From assembly GCA_000687695.1 (NCBI GenBank), contig JHWZ01000006.1, positions 1-64,000 on the forward strand: a DNA stretch of 64,000 nt. Reading direction: 5' to 3'. A model generated the notes under the pieces. The model searched no databases. It was not told the DNA's origin and saw nothing but the letters and a program-made list of their open reading frames with translations. Made by a program: the position numbers and the translations under genes. Origin of the DNA: Lachnospiraceae bacterium P6B14. Its GTDB lineage: Bacteria; Bacillota; Clostridia; Lachnospirales; Lachnospiraceae. Below are positions 23,309-32,561 of the stretch, one piece after another; position 1 is the stretch's first letter, and each line of letters starts with the position of its first letter.

Positions 23309-26300
23309 TCAACTCTCCTCGTAGGCTTCTTCTCTGCGTTTGGCTTCCTCGAGGTTTACAAGCTCTCCATCGTGTGCAAGCTCCAGGAATGCATTTACAT
23401 ATTCTTCGTTCAGCTGGGTACCCGCGGCATTTTTTAACTCATCAAGAACCACCGACAACGGAAGCTGTTTACGATACGGACGTGTAGAATACATGGCATC
23501 AAACGTATCCGCGATGGCGATGAGCTGTGCCACGGGAGGTATCTCGTCACCATGCATACCTTCCGGATATCCCCGTCCATCGAAACGCTCATGGTGATAG
23601 CCGGCTCCGAGCGCCAAATCCGGATCAATCTTTATCTCTTCCAGTATCTCCCGGCCACGCTTTGCATGGGACTTCATGATCTCATACTCTTCATCGTTGA
23701 GACCTTCGGGTTTATTTAGTATTCTATCAGGTATCGCCACTTTTCCGATATCGTGAAGAAGTGCGATATTTTTGTATTTACGAACCTCTTCTTCAGAGAA
23801 GCCAAGCTTCACGGCAAGCTTTTCGGTATACGCTGCCACTCTTCTGGAGTGACCCTGCGTATACCTGTCCTTCGCATCTATCAGCTTCGCAAAAGCGCTG
23901 ATGGTCTGGTCTACAAACTCCTGAGTCTCTCTGGTCTTTCTTATCTGTCTGCGAAGCTTTCTGGCTGCTATAGCCCACACTATAACTACCGCAATGAGTA
24001 TCCCCGCGCCGACCTCGATAAGGATGAACCACGGGCTCTCGGAAAACTTTTCTTCCTTTTCGATATTCAGATACAGACTGTTTTCAACCTGGCCTGTGAC
24101 AGTGTTTACCACATTCAGTTTGAACTTATAATTACCGCCGTCAAGGTTTGTATATGTAACCGCTGTCAGATCATTTTTAGTGGTAACGGTTTCTTTTTCA
24201 TCGAAGTTTTCAAGCTTGTAGGTTACCGTCGGGTTTTTCAATGCATATGTAAGTGCGTACCCGTGTATGACAAGCTTGTTCGCATCACTGGGTATCTTTA
24301 CCAGAGGTCCGTCTATATAAACCTCCTTATCATCGACCGTGATAAACGGTATGGTAAGTCTTACATTCTGTGCCTGATCTTCGTTTTTGTCGATGTTTAT
24401 ACTGCTCACTCCGGTCGAGCCTGCTATGTAGAGCACGCCGTCCAACAGATCACTCCATGAGTTCGCGGTCGGTACGCAGTGGAGTCCCGAGGAGGAATCA
24501 TAATGCTGACATTCTATCACATCGTTTTTTACCAGATTGTCAGTCTCGACCTGATAAAGTCCGTTACTTGAAAGGATCCATGCATCCCCGTTTTTATCAA
24601 ACTGTATATCAAAGTTATTTGAATACGGGAACTTTTTTATCTTTTCGGCTTTTCTGCCTTTCATCATTTCCAAGGAGTTACTGGTGATAACCCAGTAGAG
24701 TTTATTTTTCACATCATAACGTATCCTCAGGATTACTTCCGACGCGAGACCATCCTCGGTTCCGATACGACTTATGGCAGTGTGTTCATCTTTATAATTA
24801 TTCACTATATATATGCCATCTCCGTCGCTTCCGAAGAAAAGCTCACCGTCGGATCCCTCGCATATGGTGAGTATCTCGGAATTGTTTATCCCCTCCTCGG
24901 AGCCGAAGGTCCTCTGTATTTTTCCGTCCTTTACTATACTCACTCCACCACTCGCGGCAACAGCAACACTTCCATCCGAGAGCTTGTAAGTAGATCTGAT
25001 CCAATTGGATTTCAATCCGTCCTTTTCGGATAACCGTGTGATCTCTCCTCCCTTGTAAATATAGACTCCGTCCTCGCCATTGAAGGTGCTCACCCAGAGC
25101 GCTCCTTCATCATCTCTCATAAGACATCTTACCCTCACGCCCTGGAGTTTTTGCGTCAGGTTGTTGTTCTTGTTTTCATAATTGGAATCGATGATATACA
25201 GACCTGTATCAGTTCCGATATACATATCTCCATCGTATACGCAGGTGCTGTTTACTACCATCGATCCGAGACCTGCCATCTTGGTGATATCGACAAACTG
25301 ATCCGCTACAGCCTTCATTACGCCCTGCCTTGAGGACACGACCCAGTAGTTCCCTTCATGATCAGTTATTACATCATCTATGGAGTTGTCAAGCGGAATG
25401 TTTCTAAGCTGCCTGAAAACTTTTTCACTATCAAGCCAACCGATTCCGTTGTCTGTACATATCCAAGTCTTTTTACCGATCGTACGGATGTTGTTTATAC
25501 ATTTACACTCTCCGGTCATATACTTTTTTGCACCGGAAAATCCCCTGCTGATATCTCCGTACCAAACATAATCGTTGTCCGTACCAACGTAAACATAATC
25601 TTTTTTTGTCGGATCCGGACAAATGCAATTCACCGCATCTATCTCTCCGCTCTTTGACGATATGTAACGTGTAACTCTCTTGTCCTCAAACTCAAATATA
25701 CCTCCCGTCATCGTAACTCCGAATATATTACCGAAGCCATCGGGTTTTATCTGAGTTATATATTCATTATTTATCTGTGGATCATCTACAACATGAAGCT
25801 CGTTATCCGCCGTAATATAGGCCATCCCCTGCGTGGTCGCGATGATGATGTCGCCATTTACATCCTCAGCTATCGATCTCACAGATGAGGAAAGCAGGCC
25901 TTTTTCTTTATTGAAAAATGTAAAGCTGCCCTTATCATACAGAGCGAGCCCCGAATCATTCGTCCCTATCCACAGACGATCCCTGGAATCCACAAACAGA
26001 CAAACTACGCTCGCAACTCCATCAGATGCATCAAACCTGTGAAATGTCGTTCCGTCATAGCTTATAAGCCCGGAGTAGCTTCCGATCCATATGAATCCGT
26101 CCTTCGTCTGAGCGATGGTGTTTGCCTCCGATGTAGGCAAGCCGTTTGTATTGTCATAAAGAATATAGGCAGTCTTGTCAACCTGATCCATGAGGTCTCC
26201 TCCGGAAGGAAGATTTACCTTGGCGGACACCTCAGTCTTTACATCTCCCGAGCCAAATACGGCTCCTATAGGCGCGAGCAGGAGCATGCCCGCAACAAGG

Positions 26301-26347
26301 CATGCTCCAATTCGTCTCTTGTTATCATTCGTACGAACACTCTTCAT
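23309..26347 (-). CDS. Two-component-propeller sensor fused to HD-GYP phosphodiesterase
   Basis: The start chosen is the ATG at 26347 with AGGAG 11 bases upstream; a GTG at 26395 would overlap the previous gene. The protein is about 1012 residues. A signal anchor (RRIGACLVAGMLLLAPIG) is followed by many Reg_prop repeats (TIAQTKDGFIWIGSYSGL, VDSRDRLWIGTNDSGL) that form two extracellular beta-propellers. A Y_Y_Y-like beta domain follows, then a membrane helix near residue 800. The cytosolic HD-GYP domain is intact (LHDIGKVAIPDRIL, HHERFDGRGYPEG). This should be a membrane c-di-GMP phosphodiesterase controlled by an external ligand, possibly a glycan as in hybrid two-component propellers. Confidence 0.9.
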   Translation of the reverse strand: MKSVRTNDNKRRIGACLVAGMLLLAPIGAVFGSGDVKTEVSAKVNLPSGGDLMDQVDKTAYILYDNTNGLPTSEANTIAQTKDGFIWIGSYSGLISYDGTTFHRFDASDGVASVVCLFVDSRDRLWIGTNDSGLALYDKGSFTFFNKEKGLLSSSVRSIAEDVNGDIIIATTQGMAYITADNELHVVDDPQINNEYITQIKPDGFGNIFGVTMTGGIFEFEDKRVTRYISSKSGEIDAVNCICPDPTKKDYVYVGTDNDYVWYGDISRGFSGAKKYMTGECKCINNIRTIGKKTWICTDNGIGWLDSEKVFRQLRNIPLDNSIDDVITDHEGNYWVVSSRQGVMKAVADQFVDITKMAGLGSMVVNSTCVYDGDMYIGTDTGLYIIDSNYENKNNNLTQKLQGVRVRCLMRDDEGALWVSTFNGEDGVYIYKGGEITRLSEKDGLKSNWIRSTYKLSDGSVAVAASGGVSIVKDGKIQRTFGSEEGINNSEILTICEGSDGELFFGSDGDGIYIVNNYKDEHTAISRIGTEDGLASEVILRIRYDVKNKLYWVITSNSLEMMKGRKAEKIKKFPYSNNFDIQFDKNGDAWILSSNGLYQVETDNLVKNDVIECQHYDSSSGLHCVPTANSWSDLLDGVLYIAGSTGVSSINIDKNEDQAQNVRLTIPFITVDDKEVYIDGPLVKIPSDANKLVIHGYALTYALKNPTVTYKLENFDEKETVTTKNDLTAVTYTNLDGGNYKFKLNVVNTVTGQVENSLYLNIEKEEKFSESPWFILIEVGAGILIAVVIVWAIAARKLRRQIRKTRETQEFVDQTISAFAKLIDAKDRYTQGHSRRVAAYTEKLAVKLGFSEEEVRKYKNIALLHDIGKVAIPDRILNKPEGLNDEEYEIMKSHAKRGREILEEIKIDPDLALGAGYHHERFDGRGYPEGMHGDEIPPVAQLIAIADTFDAMYSTRPYRKQLPLSVVLDELKNAAGTQLNEEYVNAFLELAHDGELVNLEEAKRREEAYEES

Positions 26348-26366
26348 TGTTGTCTTATCTCCTGCT

Positions 26367-28322
26367 TTAATCCGGATCGCTTTCAGAGATTGCACTTATC
26401 TTCTCACTGACAGCGAGCTCTCCCGTTTTGATCTTCTCATACAACTCCTGTTTCGGCATGGGCTTTCCGAAAAGGTATCCCTGCAGCTTTTCGCAACCGA
26501 TCTCCTTCAAAAACTCCGATGCCTCCTCCGTTTCCACTCCCTCGGAAAGTGTCCTCATTTCTATCTGGTCAGCCATGCGTACCACGCTGTCCAGGATAGG
26601 CTTCGATTTTTTGTTAGTTGAAAAGTTCGAAAGGAAATTCATGTCTATTTTTAATACACTGAACTCATAATCCTTCAAGACATTTAATGATGAATACCCT
26701 GATCCAAAGTCATCAAGCCATACCGTAAAGCCGATCTCCTTCAGCTTTCCTATCGCCTCTCCGAGCTCCTCCGAACGCATGGTCAGCGCACTCTCGGTCA
26801 CCTCGACGTGTATCAGTCTCGGCGGAACCCCGTACTTATCAGTCATCTCCTTCAGGTATGCGACCACATTGAAGGATTCGAAATCTATTCTTGAAAAATT
26901 CACCGACACCGGTAATACCGGCTCTCCGGAGTTCATCCTCTCCCTGATATCCTTACATACTATCTCAACTATTCCCTTGTCGAGGATATATACCTGTCTT
27001 GAGTCCTCTAAAGCAGGGATAAAATCTCCCGGAGACAAAAAACCATATCTCGGGTCTATCCAGCGAGCCAGCGCCTCGACACCGCATACCTTTTTGTCCT
27101 CTGACCATACCACCGGCTGATAATATGCCTTTATATATCCCTGCGAAACCGCTTCTCTGACATTGTTTATGATATAGTGTTTCCTGATGACTCCGTCATC
27201 CATCGACTTGTCGTATTCACGATAGTGTTCGTCAAAATCTGTCTTTATCGTAGAACATGCATATCTGGCGTGATCACATGCCGATGCTATATCCACGGCT
27301 CCGTCAGCCAGATGATAACCTCCGGCCTTTATCCCGAGATACACCTCGTCCATCTTTACACGAACAGAATGTGATAGTGTGTTTATCCTGTCAGCTATAT
27401 TGTCATCCTTTGTAAGTACCACAAAATGATCATCGGAGAATCTCGATACCAGATCTCCCTCAAACGCAGCCTCAAGCTGTGTGGCGATCCTTTTGAGGAG
27501 ATCGTTTCCCTGCTCAAATCCGTATTTATCATTGTAGGTTTTGAAATTCTCGATATCCACATAAAGAACTATCAGTCGTCCGGACTCTCTGTTCGGATCA
27601 GCGGCAATGACAGCCGCCTGCTCATGAAAATAGTTCATATTGCGAATACCCGTAAGCTCATCTGTTATGGCCAGCTTTTTGAGGTGTTCGTTTACCTGTT
27701 CGAGTCGCTCCGACTTTTCCGCTTCACTCAGCCTCTGATGATATATACTGATCGATACCATCATGATCGAGATCCAATAGATGATAAAGTTTACCGTCGT
27801 AGCATACGTGATCTCTTTTCCGAATCCCATCATGACATAGAATCCGGCAAAGGACAATGTCATCAGAAACAGCGTCACTATCGGTCGCCAGTTCAAAAGG
27901 CATACCGCAAAAAGGATCATCGTAAGGAATGTCAGTATCTGCTCACCCTTGATATAATCAAGGTATGATATGTACATTCCGAAGGCGATACACACCCAGG
28001 AAAAGAATATACGGATAAACCTGCCCCAATTCACGCAATATTTAAGCTTTTTGCCACGATAGCGTATGCAGAACACCAAAAGGAGCACCGCCATCACTAT
28101 GAGCACCAGATATGCGCTCAGGTGCTGTATGATCCACTCGGTAGACCGCTTTTTCGATTCAAACAATACGTTATGCGCTAAAGAGCCTATCATGAACAGC
28201 TCCAAAACGATGATCACGACAGACATATAAATACCTGCATAGGCATTGGCGTCCTCAAAGAATGCCAGCTGTCTCGGCGTTTTTCTGTCAATCCCAAGTA
28301 TTCTTTTGATTTTTTTCCACAT
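26367..28322 (-). CDS. Membrane GGDEF-EAL protein with degenerate GGDEF, active-type EAL
   Basis: The start is the ATG at 28322, seven bases after AAGGAG; a GTG six bases earlier abuts that site. The protein has about 651 residues. Five or six membrane segments occupy residues about 30-205. The GGDEF domain (LAITDELTGIRNMNYF onward) has RFSDDHF in place of GGDEF, so cyclase activity is unlikely. The EAL domain (about 385-640) has EALARW, VEVTESAL, LDDFGSGYSSL and LSEGVE, consistent with an active c-di-GMP phosphodiesterase. It opens the seven-gene operon that runs down to 18069. Confidence 0.9.
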   Translation of the reverse strand: MWKKIKRILGIDRKTPRQLAFFEDANAYAGIYMSVVIIVLELFMIGSLAHNVLFESKKRSTEWIIQHLSAYLVLIVMAVLLLVFCIRYRGKKLKYCVNWGRFIRIFFSWVCIAFGMYISYLDYIKGEQILTFLTMILFAVCLLNWRPIVTLFLMTLSFAGFYVMMGFGKEITYATTVNFIIYWISIMMVSISIYHQRLSEAEKSERLEQVNEHLKKLAITDELTGIRNMNYFHEQAAVIAADPNRESGRLIVLYVDIENFKTYNDKYGFEQGNDLLKRIATQLEAAFEGDLVSRFSDDHFVVLTKDDNIADRINTLSHSVRVKMDEVYLGIKAGGYHLADGAVDIASACDHARYACSTIKTDFDEHYREYDKSMDDGVIRKHYIINNVREAVSQGYIKAYYQPVVWSEDKKVCGVEALARWIDPRYGFLSPGDFIPALEDSRQVYILDKGIVEIVCKDIRERMNSGEPVLPVSVNFSRIDFESFNVVAYLKEMTDKYGVPPRLIHVEVTESALTMRSEELGEAIGKLKEIGFTVWLDDFGSGYSSLNVLKDYEFSVLKIDMNFLSNFSTNKKSKPILDSVVRMADQIEMRTLSEGVETEEASEFLKEIGCEKLQGYLFGKPMPKQELYEKIKTGELAVSEKISAISESDPD

Positions 28323-28376
28323 AGGCACTCTCCTTTTTGGAAAATCCTACCCATACGCCCCTTATTCTATCATATA

Positions 28377-28405
28377 TTGACAGTTTTTGCAATTATTGTT
28401 ATAAT
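28377..28405 (+). promoter_or_regulatory. Consensus SigA promoter of the CmpB-like/pncC pair
   Basis: TTGACA (28377-28382), 17-base spacer and TATAAT (28400-28405): a perfect match to the SigA consensus, 31 bases before the start codon at 28436. Confidence 0.93.
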
Positions 28406-28435
28406 AAGTACGAATTTTTTGATTTGGAGGGTGTC

Positions 28436-29581
28436 ATGGCTTCGTTTCAGGACAGGGTAAAATCTCTGGTAAAAAATCGATACAGCTGGATGCTGATGCT
28501 AACTTTAGTCTCACTGATCGGTTTTCTGGCCGAAAACGTCTGGAGTTATCTGGCTACAGGCTTTATCGGTAACCGCGGATTCATCCTGCCTTTTTTGTTT
28601 GTATACGGGCTGGGTATACTCATTATCTACCTGATCCTCGGGACTCCGACAACCAAAAGGCTTCCCCTTTACATACTCTGTGTCTATGGGGTCATCACGG
28701 CTCTTCAGATCGGATACGGATATGCGGTCGAGGCCATTTTCGGTTTCCGACCCTGGGATATGTCAGAGATGTATCTTTCCGTAACACCGTACGCATCCAT
28801 GGTTACATCCCTCGGATTCGCAGGTCTCATCAGCCTTTTCATGAACGTTATATTCACTCCGACCTTCGAGTGGTTTGATAAGATAAGCAAAAATGCACTG
28901 ATCCGCGTGATCGGTGTGGTCCTTCTCCTCGGTATGGTCGCAGACTATGTGGTGGGGCTGATACAGAGTTCCAATGCCGGCGAGAGATTTTTCTTATGGT
29001 CACTCGATCTGAACATGTACGATATCGTGAATCCTCATGAGGTCAGACAGTACGTGGGTATGTTCTTTGTCTGGGGTGTTCTCGGCTGGTGTGTCGAAAC
29101 CCTGTATATCTCGTGGATGAATAAAAAATGGACCAATCGCGGATTTCTCTATGCGCCGTTTTGCCCTATCTACGGATTCGGCGAGTTTATCGGATACAAA
29201 CTTCTTTTGTTGCTTCCACACAACTATTTCCTTTATTTCTTTGTCGGTATGATCTTTTGTACCATATTGGAGCTGGTGGTAGCGAAGTATATGATATGGA
29301 AAACGGGATACCTCTGGTGGGATTATACAAACAGACCTTTTAACTACAAAGGCATTCTTTGCCTCGAGTCGACTATCGCCTGGGGTGTATACGCCGTGAT
29401 CGAGTTCTGGTTCCTGCACGATGGAAGCATGTGGCTCCTGGGACAGGTACCGGATATCATCATGCCTCTGATACTGACGGGGCTTATTATATATTCGTTC
29501 GGCGATCTGGCTTACACTTTAAGAAATGTGAAGACGAAGGGAATGGAGGCGGAGGAGAACAATATCCTCAAGTTCAGGTAA
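28436..29581 (+). CDS. CmpB-like membrane protein (putative ABC-transporter type IV family), two repeats
   Basis: The ATG at 28436 has TTGGAGGG upstream; the longer frame from 28337 precedes the promoter. The 381-residue protein has about nine to ten membrane segments. Two halves contain the same family pattern (FGLLAENVWSYL-like and VWGVLGWCVETLYISWMNK). The second half has the fuller motif RGFLYAPFCPIYGFGE, typical of the PF06541 'putative ABC transporter' family. No ATPase gene is nearby, so transport is doubtful; function is unknown. The pncC-like gene follows after five bases. Confidence 0.8.
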   Translation: MASFQDRVKSLVKNRYSWMLMLTLVSLIGFLAENVWSYLATGFIGNRGFILPFLFVYGLGILIIYLILGTPTTKRLPLYILCVYGVITALQIGYGYAVEAIFGFRPWDMSEMYLSVTPYASMVTSLGFAGLISLFMNVIFTPTFEWFDKISKNALIRVIGVVLLLGMVADYVVGLIQSSNAGERFFLWSLDLNMYDIVNPHEVRQYVGMFFVWGVLGWCVETLYISWMNKKWTNRGFLYAPFCPIYGFGEFIGYKLLLLLPHNYFLYFFVGMIFCTILELVVAKYMIWKTGYLWWDYTNRPFNYKGILCLESTIAWGVYAVIEFWFLHDGSMWLLGQVPDIIMPLILTGLIIYSFGDLAYTLRNVKTKGMEAEENNILKFR

Positions 29582-29586
29582 AAAAC

Positions 29587-30072
29587 ATGCTTGATCATAA
29601 CAATAGAATTCTTGAGAGATATAACCGTATCACGGCCAATTTGATTGAGAAAAAAATGACCGTGGCGACTATGGAGAGTTGCACGGGCGGGATGATAGGG
29701 ATGCTGCTTTCGGACAGGGAAGGAGCATCGCAAGTTGTAAAGGGCGGATTTTTCACCTATTCCAATGAAGCGAAGATAAGCTGCGGGGTGGCAGCTGATG
29801 TGATAGATACTTACGGAGTTTACTCACTGGAAACGGCGAGAGAGATGGCTCGTGTTTGCAGAGACAGCTTTGGAGCCGATATCGGTATCGGTGTGACAGG
29901 GTCCATCGGAACGATCGATCCGAACAACGCTGACAGCGTACCCGGCGAGGTGTATATAGCCGTGGATATAAATGGAGATGTGAGAGATCAGCGGATCGAG
30001 CTCGCACCTGCAAGCAGGCTTGACAGCCGCCTGGCCATCGCTGATAAGATAGCTGATCTGTTAAGTATTTAA
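29587..30072 (+). CDS. pncC: CinA C-terminal-type nicotinamide-nucleotide amidase
   Basis: The 161-residue protein starts at the ATG at 29587, right after the CmpB-like gene. It has the CinA C-terminal domain: TVATMESCTGGMIGMLLSD, GGFFTYSNEAK, GVYSLETAREMARVCRDSF and IGVTGSIGT. PncC deamidates nicotinamide mononucleotide to nicotinate mononucleotide for NAD recycling. Most relatives show SxTGG with a longer GP-GG motif; here GSIGTIDPNNADSVPGEVY is slightly divergent. The N-terminal CinA pyrophosphatase domain is absent. The frame extends upstream only within the previous gene and is not real there. Confidence 0.85.
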   Translation: MLDHNNRILERYNRITANLIEKKMTVATMESCTGGMIGMLLSDREGASQVVKGGFFTYSNEAKISCGVAADVIDTYGVYSLETAREMARVCRDSFGADIGIGVTGSIGTIDPNNADSVPGEVYIAVDINGDVRDQRIELAPASRLDSRLAIADKIADLLSI

Positions 30073-30108
30073 GATTTTGATGATAGAAAGTCAATGCTCA
30101 CGATAATC

Positions 30109-30969
30109 TCAGCAGTTCCCCTCATATACATGTGGGATGTAATCTCTGGCTATATCAGCGAGACGATAGACCGTCTCCACCGGAGTGGGCTTACGATCTG
30201 AATACTTACTCCTCGGAAAGAATCTGGATACATGAAGCGGAATATCTTTTCCGCTTCTTTTTATAAGATCCGAAATATATGAGGCGATAGATCTCATCTC
30301 GTCTTCACTGTCGTTTTCACCCGGAATAATAAGTGTAGTGAGCTCTATATGAGAGTAGTTAAGTGCACGCTCAATAAAGTCCGATGTCACAGCGAAATTA
30401 CCATGCAAGACATGTGCATAGTAATCCCTGTCGTATGACTTTAGATCTATGTTCATCGCATCAATATAAGGCCCGAGCTCGTCAAGTATACTGCGGTTTG
30501 CACTACCGTTGGTAACGAGTACGGTCTTCATCCCCTCAAGACGAATAAGCTTTGCCGTTTCCAATATGTATTCATAATTAATTAGTGGTTCATTATATGT
30601 AAAAGCGATTCCGATATTTCCCTGCGATTTATAATTATGGCATATTGCGACCAGCTCTGCCGGGGAATAATCATGAGTCTCCGGTGCTTCTCTTCCATCA
30701 GCCATTGATATCTCGACGTTTTGGCAAAACGGACATGCAAGATTACATCCAAATCCACCTACAGATACAATACTGCTTCCCGGATAAAAATGATACAGAG
30801 GTTTTTTCTCTATCGGATCAAATGCAAGAGCTGTTACCTTGCCATAATTTAGCGGTATATTTTTACCATCCTTATTCATGCGCGCATGGCAAAAACCGGT
30901 TTGTCCCTCCGACAACCGGCATCTGTGAAAGCATATTTCACAAGTTATTTTTTCGCCATTTTCACTCAT
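30109..30969 (-). CDS. amrS: AmrS-like radical SAM enzyme (AmmeMemoRadiSam type)
   Basis: The start is the ATG at 30969, overlapping the previous gene by eight bases; the upstream frame to 31035 is not supported. The 286-residue protein has the N-terminal cysteine pattern CEICFHRCRLSEGQTGFCHA, then DPIEKKPLYHFYPGS. The radical SAM cluster motif GCNLACPFCQN follows. These are hallmarks of the PflA-related AmmeMemoRadiSam subfamily. Radical SAM enzymes cleave S-adenosylmethionine to start radical chemistry; the substrate here is unknown. The usual Memo and AMMECR1 partners are not in the window. It is translationally coupled to the TIGR03936-type protein. Confidence 0.88.
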   Translation of the reverse strand: MSENGEKITCEICFHRCRLSEGQTGFCHARMNKDGKNIPLNYGKVTALAFDPIEKKPLYHFYPGSSIVSVGGFGCNLACPFCQNVEISMADGREAPETHDYSPAELVAICHNYKSQGNIGIAFTYNEPLINYEYILETAKLIRLEGMKTVLVTNGSANRSILDELGPYIDAMNIDLKSYDRDYYAHVLHGNFAVTSDFIERALNYSHIELTTLIIPGENDSEDEMRSIASYISDLIKRSGKDIPLHVSRFFPRSKYSDRKPTPVETVYRLADIARDYIPHVYEGNC

Positions 30970-31726
30970 GTTTATCACCACTTTTAAACCACATCTGTAA
31001 CCTGTGAACCTGATAGCTCCACGGCTCCGGCTCATGGTTACAATAGTTAAAAAATGTATCTATAACCTGCTCGGGTTTTACAGTGTTTTCACTGCTTGTC
31101 GGAAGCTTTAAAAATATACTCTCTCCTTCGTATACAGTATGTAATTCAGGGAGTTTTTCTCCGATCATTTTTTCAAATTCTTCCTGCTCATAAGCGTGAA
31201 AAATAACCGCAGGTTTAAGGTCTATTTCTTTCTCTGATTTCTTTGTTTTTTTAGTTATAATTATACTGTCCTGAGATAAAAACTCTTCGAATCTTTCTCT
31301 ATAATTATTCGGAAAACTCTTCTTTCCATCAGAACCATCGATCCCATTTTTTTCAGTTATCATATAAGCTGATGACTCAAGCATGGACATGGAGTTTTTA
31401 AACCCTTCCGGCATACGCTCTATCTCTGTTATAAAAACCTCATCCGTGAGAGCATCATTCAGCTTTTTCATTATAACATCGGGCTCCGCCTCATCCGGCG
31501 CGAATTCTACATCGATATAGTCTCCGTCAGTCGTTGCTCCGACTCCCAACGGTGCCGCAAAGCTCATCAGCTGATGAGGAGAATATCCCTGCGAGTACGC
31601 CACATTCAAACCGGCTCTTCGAATAGCCTTCTGAAAAAACCTCATCAGATCCAGATGTCCTATAAAGCGCACTGAGCCTGTTTTGGTAAATCTCATTCTG
31701 GTCTTATAGCGTGCTGCCTGCTCCAT
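30962..31726 (-). CDS. Radical-SAM-associated protein (DUF2344/TIGR03936 family)
   Basis: The start is the ATG at 31726 with GGAGG six bases upstream; a GTG at 31744 lies before that site. The 254-residue protein begins KTRMRFTKTGSVRFIGHLDL, followed by FQKAIRRAGLNVAYSQGYSP and LPLGVGATTDGDYIDVEF-like sequence, diagnostic for the family. It is usually found next to, or fused to, a B12-binding radical SAM protein near ribosomal protein genes. Here it is coupled to an AmrS-like enzyme instead. Its C-terminal part contains EPWSYQVHRLQMWF. Function is not established. Confidence 0.82.
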   Translation of the reverse strand: MEQAARYKTRMRFTKTGSVRFIGHLDLMRFFQKAIRRAGLNVAYSQGYSPHQLMSFAAPLGVGATTDGDYIDVEFAPDEAEPDVIMKKLNDALTDEVFITEIERMPEGFKNSMSMLESSAYMITEKNGIDGSDGKKSFPNNYRERFEEFLSQDSIIITKKTKKSEKEIDLKPAVIFHAYEQEEFEKMIGEKLPELHTVYEGESIFLKLPTSSENTVKPEQVIDTFFNYCNHEPEPWSYQVHRLQMWFKSGDKHE

Positions 31727-31807
31727 ATCTATCCTCCATGCCACCTCGAAAGCAGCATCTCTTGCTCAAGTAATCTGTCAAACGCTCTCTACCGGCGTCT
31801 ATTATGG

Positions 31808-32479
31808 CTATCTCGTCGCCAGCCTGTTTATCTGCGTAGCTATATATCCCGCGCCATATCCGTTATCAATATTTACCACTGACACTCCGTTAGCGCAGGA
31901 ATTGATCATCGTAAGCAGTGCTGACAGTCCGTTCAAGCTCGCACCATATCCAACTGATGTCGGTACGGCTATGATGGGATTTTTCACCTGCCCACCGAGA
32001 ACGCTCGCAAGCGCTCCCTCCATCCCGGCAACTGCGATAACACAGTTAGCTCTTCTGATATCATCTACCTTATCCATCAGGCGATGGAGTCCGCTCACAC
32101 CTATATCAAAATACCTTTCCACGTGACATCCGAAAAACTCCGCTGTCTGCGCAGCCTCCTCAGCGACAGGTATATCAGCGGTCCCTGCTGAGCACACAGC
32201 CACCTCACCTACCTGCTCCATAGGCTCATCTGCCGCCTTTAGGATACGAGACACCTTATCATACGTCACACCCGGTATCTCCTTTTTTACAAGCTCATAC
32301 TGATGTTCAGACGCCCTCGTACCGAACACACTCTTCTCTCTATCGTAAACAGCCTTAAAAATCTCCACCAGATGCTCATCCTGCTTACCCTCGCAGAAGA
32401 TCACCTCGGGGAACCCGGTTCTATCTTCCCTGTCGGTATCGGGCTTGGCAAAACCCATCTCATCATACGTTCCCTTCAT
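31808..32479 (-). CDS. larB: LarB, carboxylase/hydrolase of nickel-pincer cofactor synthesis
   Basis: The 223-residue protein resembles LarB, a relative of PurE. LarB carboxylates the pyridinium ring of nicotinic acid adenine dinucleotide and hydrolyses its phosphoanhydride. Visible motifs are EVIFCEGKQDEHLVEIF, then AVCSAGTADIPVAEEAA, YFDIGVSGLHRLM, CVIAVAGMEGALASVLGG and AVPTSVGYGAS. GGGAGG precedes the ATG by seven bases. Together with larC at 21348 it shows that the organism makes the nickel-pincer cofactor. Because larB and larC are not in one operon, expression may be separately controlled. Confidence 0.93.
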   Translation of the reverse strand: MKGTYDEMGFAKPDTDREDRTGFPEVIFCEGKQDEHLVEIFKAVYDREKSVFGTRASEHQYELVKKEIPGVTYDKVSRILKAADEPMEQVGEVAVCSAGTADIPVAEEAAQTAEFFGCHVERYFDIGVSGLHRLMDKVDDIRRANCVIAVAGMEGALASVLGGQVKNPIIAVPTSVGYGASLNGLSALLTMINSCANGVSVVNIDNGYGAGYIATQINRLATR

Positions 32480-32518
32480 AGCCCGGCCTCCCTTTCGTTT
32501 ATGCGCTCATTATACAGC

Positions 32519-32546
32519 AAAAGCCCTGCTTTCGCAAGGCTTTTTT
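32519..32546. terminator. Hairpin terminator between the 53-residue ORF and larB
   Basis: AAAGCCCTGC and GCAAGGCTTT pair with one mismatch around a TTTC loop, with T6 on the plus strand and TTTT on the minus strand. It separates the small ORF at 32562 from larB. Confidence 0.75.
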
Positions 32547-32561
32547 GCGTCGAACTGATCC

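Noticed and set aside
29359-29586. Upstream extension of the pncC frame
   Set aside because: It lies entirely within the CmpB-like gene in another frame; the CinA domain starts only after 29587.
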